The position numbers and the translations under genes are program-made. DNA of 64,000 nucleotides. It comes from Euryodendron excelsum (lineage: Eukaryota > Streptophyta > Magnoliopsida > Ericales > Pentaphylacaceae). The notes under the pieces were generated by a model. The model ran no database searches. It worked only from the letters and a program-made list of their open reading frames with translations, and had not been told where the DNA came from. The stretch covers positions 81,432,275 to 81,496,274 of the forward strand of contig CM065377.1 of the NCBI GenBank assembly GCA_033060915.1. The letters are read 5' to 3'. How positions within the stretch are numbered: position 1 is the first letter of the stretch; every line of letters starts with the position of its first letter. This document shows positions 23,201 to 35,200 of the stretch, piece by piece.

Positions 23201-26200
23201 GCTGGAGCATTTGAGGTTCCTGGCTTAATTTCCCAAAGTAGGCCCTAATTTTATTATCATATTGCAATGAACCTTTTAAGGTTTGAATAAGGGAAAGAAA
23301 GTCTTCCAAATCTCCAGAATTTAGGAGGCAAAGAAGAAAATGATGTCATTGGATTCAGACCCCTCTTGTGCATAATGCATTCATCAGGAATAAACTAGAT
23401 GCACCTAATCAAACAGTCCACAATCAACATTAGTACCCAATTGCATTTTTGAGCTGCATTGGTTAGAAACACAACGGAAGGCATCTGCTAAGATGAGTAG
23501 CTTCTGCATTCTAAGTTGGGGAATTCATATTCAGATATATATCCCTATACAATATAGAAAAGGAGACCACTATCACCGTGGTTGAGACAAGTGGCTCATT
23601 TTGAGTGGCTCTCAAATTTCAATTAAAAAGTTTTTTGTTTTCAAAATAAAAAATGATAAATAATTGTTATGGTTGACTTTTTGATTCACTGTACATGTAT
23701 TTAATCTTTGAACCATTGTTCACTTCATGTATTTGATGGTGTTTGTCTAAATGAACGAGTATGATGCTTTGATTTTCATGATTATTTATTGTGGATTGTG
23801 AAATTCATGTCATTATACATTATATTTATTAAATTGCAATGAAAAGAACTTTATTATTTCTCTAGCCTTTTCCATGGTTAATTATCTCATTATGTTAGCA
23901 ATTTATATAGAAATACGTAAATCAACTTAGTATATTAATAATAAAAATAAATTGTTAAAGGTATACATAATTAAATAACTGAGTAAATGTTTGTACATCG
24001 CTTCAATGTGTTTATGTCTGTATTTATGTTAGTACATGTATCTTAGGTTCATACACATTTATTGATTAGTACATGAACATAAGATTCATTGCATTTATGT
24101 TGATTCATACTATGTTCATGGACATACACTACATTTATACAAGTGTATAGATTACCACATAGATATACATAGGTTACTGTAAAAACATAAATAGCTACAT
24201 TCTTAGGTTCACGTACATATATAAAATAATGAAGGAGGCCACTATTGTTGTGGTTGTGACACATATTTTTATTTATTTATTTATATTTTGTAATTTTCAT
24301 ATTTTTTTTTATGGTTGATTGCATTTGTTTTGGTTCATGAATTTGTACATGTTGGTTCATTGTTTTATTGTATTTACATTGGTACATGTATTTCAAATTC
24401 CTGTACTTTATACTGTTATAGGTCACTACATAAACATGATGTTCACTATATTTGTGTTGATTCGTGTACGTTAGGTTCATGAGCATACATAGACAACTAC
24501 ATTCATATAAGTGTCTAGATTATTGCATAAATAAACATAAATTACTATATGAACATAAATAGCTACATTTTTAGGTTCATGTATATTATGTTTATGAACA
24601 TACATTAACAATCTACCAGAGTATCATAACTAAAAAACCCCATCTCATGTTCTTCAATTAAATATTTCCTTAATTTCTTCAACTATTACTTCAAATACAT
24701 TATTAAAAATTAAGATTGCTTCTACATTTATTAAGAATTTTAAAAATCAATTCACTATTATCTTAGTTTCCTCAACTATTACTTCAAATATATGCAATTT
24801 TTTTACTTAGGCAAATACTAAAACACATGTTAAGTATGCATTATCTGGTTGTACAAAGTATTGAAAGTTGTTAAGCATGCATTATCTGGTTGTACAAAGT
24901 ATTTGGTTGCATTATCTGGTTGTACAATGTGTGGGGCCCATATTTTTCACAACTTCCAATACTTTGTACAATGTGTAGGGCCCATATTTTTCACAACTTC
25001 CAATACTTTGTACAATGTGTGGGGCCCATATTTTTCACAACTTTCAATACTTTGCACAACCAGACAACACATGCTTAACATGTGCCCTAGCAAAACCCTT
25101 TACTTATAATACTGTTTCATATATATAATTTTTGTACAAATTGAACATTTAAATTCTATGAAAATTTTAAAAGTCAATTGGACTATCCTTTTAATTTTTT
25201 TCAATTATTACCTTTAAATAATGCGTTATCGATACTTATAATATATTGTTTCATAAATGTATATTGCAATCAACCAAGTAAAAACTCATGCCACTGTACA
25301 TGTACATTGTATTCTCTAAATTCAGATGAAAAGCATTCATCACTGTCTTTAATTATTTAAATTATGAATGTAAATATATTGGTAATTAATAATTTTAATA
25401 CTTTACTAAAAAAAATTTATATACACTAACTACAAATTAGCCCTCTTTTTCATTACTCTCTTAGTGCAGATAATTAATTTTGATTTTTCAAATAATTACA
25501 TTTACGTCCTTTATGTATATTGTAGAAATTTTTATTATTTTTATAATACACAAATAGAAATAGTTAAACTATTTAGTATTCTAATATTCAATTTACTATA
25601 AGCATATGGGTATAAACAAATAAACAATAAATTTAATTAAATTGTATCAAAGATTTAAAATCTACCCAAAGAAATTATATTTATATTTAAATTGTACTTC
25701 GATTTTTCAAATTTTCTTCGTCATGGCTACACCATATATCTCCTATGTAACTGGCATTGCCTTGTTTCCTTGTTTTAATCAATTTTTAATTCATGAATTG
25801 AAAACAAAAAAGGAAAAATAAATGTTGGCATCATATCCACATTGACTCAAGAAATTATTAATTTGAACAACTAAAGGAAGCATGTTGATGATTGTCAGTC
25901 TTGCTGATTACTTTAAGCAGATAGCTAAAACATATGACATGCTAGAGAAACTAACCTGGAGAATATTAGCTACACCTTCAGGATAGAACTCCCTGTGCCT
26001 AGCAGTCCCAGGGAGTGGATCTCCTTCATCAATTTGGTCAACTTTTTCTCCTTCTCCCCCACTTCCCTTGTCTGGCAAGAGCATGTCAGTAAATGCTCCC
26101 ATCTCATGGAGCTTCTTGCAAGCAGCCAAACAAACAGCCTGCACATTAACAAAATTAGTGACCTATTTATCTTGAATGAGCTTTAGATGAAGCTTAAATG

Positions 26201-29200
26201 CATTGATAACATGATGCTAACATGCCTGTTGTGCAAGGCGCATTGAACTGCAAACAGGACCCTCAAGTTTTTCAAATGGGGCATTACAGGGGAGCTGAAG
26301 CCTGCATGAATATTCAGTGGGGCCTCCTGGCTTCTCATGGCGCTCCATAATAAATTCAGGACGAAGAATTGAATATCTGAAAACAGATGAAAAACAAATT
26401 AAATATAAACCATCTCCACAAGTGATCAAAGTACAAGTAAAAGCATGTGTTTAACAAAGAGAATGGTCATACAGATTAGAAACTGCACCTGTCACTGGGT
26501 AGCTGAGAGCAATAGAAATGGATGAGTCCCACAGCAGAATTTAAGCTGACAACAGCACCAGTTGACTCCACCTGGTACACTGTACCCGGTGTTGTATCCA
26601 CTGAAATTAACTTTGAGGTGCCCTTAAGGTGGCTAAGGTCGGTTCTTTCTATAGCTTCTTTCCGCAATGTCTCTTCACTGTTTCTAGCATTCCTCAAAAA
26701 TGCTTCGTGTGACAAATTTCCCCTAGAAAAAGAATTCGGAAGGAACAAAAAAGTTGGTTCTTTAGATCCAAAATTAGTTGACACATCCTACTTAGATCAC
26801 CAAGGTAAAATTTAATATTGACATAGAACCAGACCAACATAAGTACCTCTCAACCATCAAAATGTAATCTGATCCAGGCTTTCTAGCACGACCCCTAGAT
26901 TGAATGTATGCCAAAACAGTTTTTGCAAGGTCAAAACGGATAACAACATTGCATTGCCGTATATCAAGACCTTCCTCGGCAACACTAGTGGCAACCAGCA
27001 AAGTCACCTACAATCCAGATGCAATTTTCAATAAGAAAATTGACTTCATAGAATTGAGTTAGAAAGAATCTTGTTTACACATACACGGCCATCTCGGAAT
27101 TTGGCAATTGTGTCTTGCATTTGGCATGTCCGCATTTCTTGACTATTGTTATGCCCAATCAAACTTGCAGACTTGACAAAACTTAGGGATGGAAGCTCTG
27201 CAAAAACCTGCACGTTTGGCAGAATATGACAATATATAGGCGAGGAACTCACAAGAATGAATAATGCCTGGAGAGAACAATATGCATTAACATTATCAAC
27301 CTTTGGAAGAACTAAAGCAGCCACAACTCGCTCAACAAAGATGATAGCACGGAAATCCTCTGTATGCTGATATTTAAGAAGTATTTTAATCAAGGACTGC
27401 ACCTTTGGCGTAACCTTTCCATCAGCTACAGCAGCTCCTATAATCACATCCACATGCTCTCCACCAGAGACAACTATACCACAATAATATATCATAAAAG
27501 GTATGTAAGAGTGTAGTCCATCATAAGCTCATAAACTACCAGAAAAGAAACTGAGAAATAAAGGTAGTGAAGTGAACCTATAGACTCGAGAACTGAACTG
27601 AAACCAATGTTGATAGTTCGATTTAGTCCAATTCTCCAATGCCACGGTTCGGTCCCGGTTCCAATATTAGAGAACATAACATCGGTTCAGTTATGGGTTG
27701 TGTTGGTTAAACCGAACTATCCCAAGAACCGACACATATAATAATAAAACGAATCCCCTTTATTCAGGACTATATTTATCTGCAATTTATTACTAGAAGG
27801 TGGCACACACTACACGTGTGGACGCTACCACAATTTTTTTTTTTCCTGGTTAAGTAAAGATATATACAAAAGAAGCAGCCAGTAAGAAGGTGTCACCCGG
27901 TTAAGTAAAGATGTATACAAGGAAGATTTACTCACAAAACTCCACAAAATCCAAAAATGGTTCAAGGAGGGATCAACAGAATCCTTAAACCAACTATACA
28001 AAAATGCCAAAAAAACTACTTTCAATCTGAAAAACGTGAGTTTCAATTCCTTTGAAGGACATTCTATTGCGCTTGCACCAAATAATCCACGTAAAAAACA
28101 AATGCAGCATAAGCCATGCCTCTCTCCGACTTTTCCGGACTCCCGCTCCCCTCCAAGGGAACAAAAGATTCGAGATATTCTTCGGGAAACCCACTCAATA
28201 CCAAACCATCTCAAAACCAAAGCCCAAAGCTCAAAAGCCATACTACAATGCATTAGAAGTTGATTTACCAACTCCCTATCAACCTTACACATGCAACACC
28301 AATTGACATGGATTTGCCACCCTATGATTAGGTCATCACCAGCAACGATCTTGATATGGGAAGCCATCCAAGCCAAAAAGGCCACCTTGGAAGGAGCCTT
28401 GGAAGCCCAAACTCCCTTCCAAGGACAAGAATTATCACGTTTGCCTTGTAAGACCAAGAAAAAATATTTCACCTCAAAACCTCGTGTTCTAGATCCCAAC
28501 CATCTCAAAGAGTCTTCACCCTCTCCTACAAAAGAAAGGCTATAAAGAATAACTAAAAGGCAACAAACTCCTCCACTTCCCAATCATTAAGCTCCCTCCT
28601 AAAAGCAGTGTCCCACATGTTATCAACTATATCATTTCAATTCAAAAAAAAAAACCTCATATTGTTGATAGTTTTTCTTCAACTCATCCACTACAAGTAG
28701 TTTTCCCAGAACTGGGTTGTTTTTTCTCAACAATTGGAAGTAATTATGACGCCCAATGATTTTACTGTTTTATCCTTGTCATAAAATCAAAAGAGAATGA
28801 AAAAGAATAGTAATTGAAGTTTAACAATAAGAAAAAATTTAGACATTAAAAAACATGACAAATCCTCACCAACCTAGGTGTTACCCATTAATAATAGTAT
28901 GGATCTTTTACAAAATTTAAGACTTTTTTTTATGAGTAAAAAGCTCTATAAATGCATTACAAAAGGGGGCACACCCTATACAAAAGAAATATATAAAGGA
29001 CTATGCACCCAACAACAATACGGATATACAAATCCCCAAAAAATAAACAAAAGAAGTTGAAGTAAAAGGGCACTCCTTTAACGGAAAAAAAACAAAGATA
29101 AAAACACAACACCATTCAAGCTAAGAACATAACATTCACGCCTTCAAAAGACCTCATATTCCTCTCCTTCCACAAATACCACATCAAGAACTGAAGAGTT

Positions 29201-32200
29201 GCTGCCACGCTCTCCTTACCCTTCTCTTTGGGCACCCTTCTCCAAGATACAAATAGGTCCTTACTCCTAGTTAACTGAGGCATTATCCACTCCACTCGAA
29301 AAACAAAGTAAACCAAACTGTTAACCTCACTAGCCATCGAGCAATACAACAAAAGGTGACTCAACACATTCTCCAGCTCTCTTGCATATACAGCACCACT
29401 CTTCACACAAAATTGCATCTCATCCTCAGGTTATCAATCATCATGATGGCTTCTGCAGCCGCTGTCCAAGAAGATTTAGGTTTTTGCTTTTGGGCTTTTT
29501 TAAATTTTTTAGCTCAAAAAGTCATAAAAACAAAAAGTAAAAAAGCACTCCTACCAAGCGCCCTTGAATTTTTTTTGCTTTTTAAAAGCAAAAATCTAGC
29601 CAAAAAAAGCCCAACCAAACAAGTTTAGCAACCCTTTGGCCGTATCGACCTCCCAATCTTGCATATCCTTCCTACAAAAAGGGGACCACGCTCCAACAAT
29701 GGGGAAGCGAACCAGCAATCCTCCATTAATGCACATGGGTAGACAGAAGTCCTGAACAATTTTGAAAAGTCTTCCCTCCGCAGCATCTGCCTGCACCAAG
29801 AATCGTGCCAGAAAAGCACCATGGGCCTATTTCTCACCTTGAAGCAAATGAGCCCAAAGAAATCACCCTTGACTTTCATGATGCTCTTCTAAATGCCCAC
29901 CCATGAGAACCCTTGCATTCACAAGAAAGCCACTCCCCTATACCTCAACCTTGCTTCCCTAACAATAACCTTAAGGCTCTGCCATAGAAAACCATCAGCC
30001 TTTCCAGATCTCCACAACCATTTCCCTAACAAGGCTAAATTAAACAAAACAAAGTTGTAGATTCCCAACCCCACCCCCACCTGGACACATACCTCCTTAC
30101 ACCCTAGGAAGAGATAAACTCCTCCCCCATCCACCCAATAAAAAATCTCTCATCAGCTTCTTAAGCTTCTTAGCAACAAATATGGGAATTATAAAAAAGG
30201 ATAGTTTCTCTACCAAACCCTCCCAAACTGCCTTAGCTTTAAAGGAAGACCCAAACAAACTGAAGGCAGAGACCCACCTACACTCCCAATTAGCAGTGTT
30301 GAAAATATATTACGAGTGGTAAATGTGTAATTAATTATTATTTGATAGTATGAATATAGAGGAGACTGACCTATCAAGGGTAACATTCTGCCTCTTTTTT
30401 TTCCTTCTCTTTCTACGTTATTTTTGTCCAACATGGTATCAGAGCATCGCTTCGATGGAGGAAAGCATTCAAATTAATTGATTGTTTCTTCTTTTTCTCC
30501 TTTTTCCTTTCTTCGTTTGGTTTTCTTTACATACTTTAGAATATGACATTCACCTTCTCCAAGTTCTTCTTTGCTAGAGGTTCCACAATCATCGAAGGAT
30601 CCTCCTTCTGAGGATCTTCCTATTGCTCCTCGAAAAGGTACCTCTTCTTACATTGTTCAGAATGTCACTTTGTTTTCTTATTCGTTTGCATGTTATCATT
30701 CTTTTATTCCCGCATTGTCATCAGTTGTTCTTCCACGCTCTAACATTCACCTCTGGTTGGAAGTGTGCCATGGATGAAGAGATGAAAGCACTTCGTCAGA
30801 ATAACATATGAGAGCTCCCTCATTTGCCTCCCGAGAAACAAGTTGTTAGATATCGTCCGGTTTATGAGCATCATCCTGATGGAACTATTGAGAGATTAAA
30901 GGCTCGGTTGGTGGCAAAAGGGTACACGCAAACTTTTAGAGTTGATTATTTTGAGAACTTTTCCCCCGTGGCTTGTTTGAATTCGGTATATGTCATCATA
31001 TCAATTGCAGTAGTAAAAGGTTGGCCTCTTTCTTTATCAGCTTGACATAAGAATGCCTTTCTTCACGGTGATCTTCGAGAAGAGACGCATATGCAGCGAC
31101 CTCCAAACTATGTTGCTCAAAGGAGTCAGAGAAAATGTGCAAATTAAACAAGGCCATTTATAGCCTCAAACAGTCTCCACAAGCTTGGTTTGACAAGTTC
31201 AATACCACAGTTGTTGCACATGAGATGAAATGCCTTTTATTAAATCATTCAATGTTTGTTCGGCATAGTCAAAGTGGTTTCATTATTCTTATTATGTATG
31301 TTGATGATATAGTAATCACGGGAAGTGATACAAATGGTATTAGTGATCTCAAACTTCACTCGAGCAACCATTTTCACATGAAGGATCTTGGTCAATTAAG
31401 GTATTTTCTGGGCATAGAAGTAACAGGATCTAAAGAGGTCATTTCTCTTTCTCAAAGGGAATATATCACTGATCCCTTATAGGAGACAGGACTCATGGGA
31501 GCCAAACTTGTTGATACTCCAATGGGTCTCAATGTGAAATTTGAAAAGAACAAAAGTTAGTTATATGATGATCCAAGAAGGTATAGACTGCTAGTAGGTA
31601 AGCTTGTATACTTAACCGTAACGCGACCTAATATCTGTTTTGCTATTACAGTTGTTAGTCAATTGAGGCAGGACCCAAGACGAGCATTGGGAAGCAATAT
31701 GCCGTATTCTAAAGTATCTAAAGGGAGCTCCTGGAAAGGGTTTAGTATTCAAGCCTTCTGGATCTCTTGACATTGTTGATCTTTTGGATGCAGATTGGAC
31801 AAGAGATCACATGGATAGGAGGCCAATTTTTTGTTATTGTACCTTTGTTGGTGGCAATTTAGCTAAATGGAGGAGTACGCAGCAAAATGTTATTGCTAGA
31901 TCAAGTGTAGAAGCTGTCTAAAGCTATGGCTCATTTAGCATGTGAGATGATGTGGCTTAAGTCTGTCCTATATGAATTGGGGTTTACAAGAAGAAGGCTA
32001 ATGAGTATGTTTTGTGATAATCAAGCTACAATGTATATTGCTAGAATCCAGTGTTTTATCAAAGAACAAAGTATGTGAAACTGGATTGTCATTTTGTACA
32101 AGATGTGGTGATGAAAAAAGAAATTGCTAGCATGTTTGTTAAATCAAAAGATAAATTAGGAGAAGTGTTTACGAAAGCTCTAGGAAAAGGGAAGTTTTCT

Positions 32201-35200
32201 GAGTTACATAACAAATTGGGCATGATAGATACATATGCTCCAACTTGAGGGGGAGTGTTGAGAGTAACATATGAGTAAAAGGGTAAATATGTAATTAACC
32301 ATTATTTGATAGTAGTATAAATATAGAGGAGACTGACTTATCAAGAGTTACGTTCTGCCTCTTTTCCTTTCTTCTCTTTCTATGTTATTTCTCTCCAACA
32401 AGCGGCCAGCAACTCCACATCCTCCTAGGGTGAGTTCACTCCTAGGTAAGTTAATCTTGAGATCGTACTAATAGAAATTAAACTTGACATTCTAGATAAT
32501 ACTATACACATGCACACACATCTAGGTAGGTAGATACATGTATAAGGTAATCCATGCTTGTAGGTATCTACATGTATGTAAATTAACGGACTATGGATGT
32601 ATTAAGAGTCTTTGACACATGTACACGATTAGGTACATGATAGTGGAGTCTTATATAAATATGCTATGCGATGTAGTGGTAGAAATAGTGAGCAGTGGAA
32701 TGAAAATATAAGTTTGTGTTTTAAGTATACCTCTCTCCCTAAGTGTTTAAGTGTATTAGGTACTTCAATTTCCAATAAAATGGTATCAGAGCTTACTACA
32801 AACTGGTATAAGAGCCTATAGAGATCCTGTGAGTAACCAATAAAAAATATATATCCTTGGAAAGAGATTTGACATTTGTCAACTACAAAGGATTGAGGGC
32901 TACTACACATCTATACCAAGAGATTTGGAAGGAGATTGGAGAAAAGAAATCTCCTAGTGGTGCTTGGAAGATAATCAACCCTATTATTTCTAATTGTAGA
33001 GATGAGGTTTTACCCATTGAGTATCAGATAAAAAGCTTCGAGAAAGAGGAATCTTTAACGGAAGATTGAAGACTTCAAAGAGGATTCTATGGAGAACAAT
33101 GAGAAACTCCATGTTAATGAAGATAAACAAATTGAAGAATGTGAAAAAGTCCAAGAAAAAGAAGCACAAGAAGTAATTGTTGATGATGAAATTCACAAAG
33201 TGGAAAGTGGAAAAGGAAATTGTGGAAATTGACAAGACTAAAGAAGAATTTGTTCAAGAACAAAATGTGAAAGAAAAGGCGAATGTCAACCAAATTGATG
33301 AGTTAATAGATTAGACGGACATGGTCAAATTTTTTGATCCACAAGAACTAACAAATTTAAAAATTAAGAAAGTATGGAAACTTCAAGGGATGTGAAGGCC
33401 GATTACAAGTTCAAGTTCAGAAGAAATGAAATAGTTTTTTCAAGAAGATCAAAGTGAAAGTTTACACATCCAAGGAGATGGCCATGAAGACCTTTGTCGT
33501 TGAAAGGGGTGGATTTCAAAAAGATCGATTGGCAATTTTGTGTCAAGCCCCTCAATACAAAATCAAGATTAAGGGATAGTGTTAGAAATTAGACTTGATA
33601 TTCTAGATAATACTAGATACATGCACACACATGTATGTAGGTAGAGACGTGTAAGTGATTCATTTACATAAGTACACACATGTATGTAGATGAAGGGTCA
33701 TGGATGTATTAAGAGTCTTTAACACATGAATATGTTAGTGGAGTCTTATAAAAATATGTTATGTGATGTAGTGGTATAAGTAGAGAGAAGTAGAATAAAA
33801 ATTTAAGTTTGCATTCTATATTTACTTCCCTCCCTAAGTGTTTTAAGTGTATTAACCCACCTCAATTTCCAACACGGACAATCTCAAAACAATTCAAGAC
33901 TCCCCGCAAAATCCTAAGCTCCTCCTCATCTGCCTCATAGGTATCATAGCAAAGAACAAAAGTGAAATTGAAATGAATTCCCCCCTCTCCTCCCTTTATA
34001 TCAACAACTTGGAACCCCTTAAACTCCTGTCTTCTGCCATCTTGCTAAGCATCTAACTCAGCTCCAAACAATGCTAAACAAAAACAGGGTCCTTCCTCAT
34101 CCTTAAGGCCAGCACTTTAGAAATAATCTTGTACACTTTACCAACCAAACTGATAGGTCTAAAGTCGCTACCATGAACTGCTCTTCCTTTCTCCTCCTTT
34201 CTTAGGCACCAATGCAATGAAAGAAGCATTCAGGTTGCACCCAAATCTACCTATCTCAAAGAAAAAAAGCATCACAACCATAAACCCACCCTCTAATATT
34301 ACTGAAAGAGAGCAATCATGAAGACATCTAGGCCTAGGGTTTTATCCTTATTAGCTATTCAAAGCTCCGAGATCATCCACCTCAATAAAAGGGCAGTCCA
34401 AATTACCCTTGTCCTCCTCCGAAATAGCCCTAAAATCCAACCCATCAACTCTAGGCCTCCAGGACATAGATTTAGAGCATAGCCTCTCATAAAAGCCCAG
34501 AATGCCGTTAAAAATAGCTCCCTCCTCTTAAATTACTTTCCCATCTATAAGCACCCTCCCAATATGATTAGTTACTGCATACATGTTAGCTGTGGTGGTG
34601 GAAAAACCTGGTGTTTTTATCCCCCTCATTCAGCCAAATAGATCTAGCCTTCTAAAGCCAACACTAGCCCTCAAAAATCATCAAACCTCCCCACCTCACC
34701 CTTTAGCTCAGCCCTCTATACTTTTTCCGTGCCTGAAAACCCTTCCCTGCCTTCCTCCTCATCCAACCGTTTGATGTCTTTAAGGATCCTAACAAGTCTG
34801 ACATCTACCTTACCAAGCACCTTTTTATTCCAATTGTTCAAGTCCTCCTTCAAAAGCTTCAACTTCTTAGGAAGACAATAGCTAGGATCCCCCTCCACTA
34901 CTTAACTGACAAATTTTGACCATATCAATGAACCCTTCCTCCCCATGTCACATGTTCTTAAATTGGAAAGGGCTAGGACCATTCATCATCCCCATCACAA
35001 TAAAATGAGTACACGGTCTTAACACTGGTCTTGGGAGGCAAGATTGATTGACAGCTCTCCCCACCCCCCCTCTTCTTCAATAAGGGACACAAGAGGTACA
35101 ACCACAAAGGAGGACTTCACAAAATAGATAACTCTGACTTATAGAGAGGATATATTTCACTATGAGACTTAGGAGGACTCGTTCTCTGTCGAAAGAGTCT

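Larger units (their letters stand above)
20951..25955 (-). other. DCL1 intron 11 (5.0 kb)
   Basis: It holds a Stowaway MITE, a 360-bp tandem duplication, a foldback element with internal repeats, and a GTATCC/GACAC-type repeat (21945-22475). Stretches 21.0-21.9, 23.0-23.7 and 25.1-25.9 kb show nothing recognisable. Confidence 0.85.
30297..32400 (+). mobile_element. Small deleted Copia element with both LTRs
   Basis: 5' LTR 30297-30434 (138 bp) and 3' LTR 32256-32400 (145 bp), both TGTTGA...CCAACA. The primer-binding site TGGTATCAGAGC follows directly at 30435. A polypurine tract GAGGGGGAG precedes the 3' LTR. Flanks are AGCAG and AGCGG, an aged 5-bp target duplication. At 2.1 kb it lacks gag, protease and integrase, keeping pieces of RT and RNase H. 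It is inserted in LINE B, antisense to DCL1. Confidence 0.92.

Noticed and set aside
27046..27495. Single 149-codon exon spanning exons 6 and 7
   Set aside because: Comparison with the DCL1 family shows a 31-codon insert with GTTGAT donor and GTGCAG acceptor, so it is an in-frame intron.
30435..30446. tRNA-Met-like sequence TGGTATCAGAGC
   Set aside because: Not a tRNA gene: it is the primer-binding site of the Copia. The same applies to 32781-32792 and 41930-41941.
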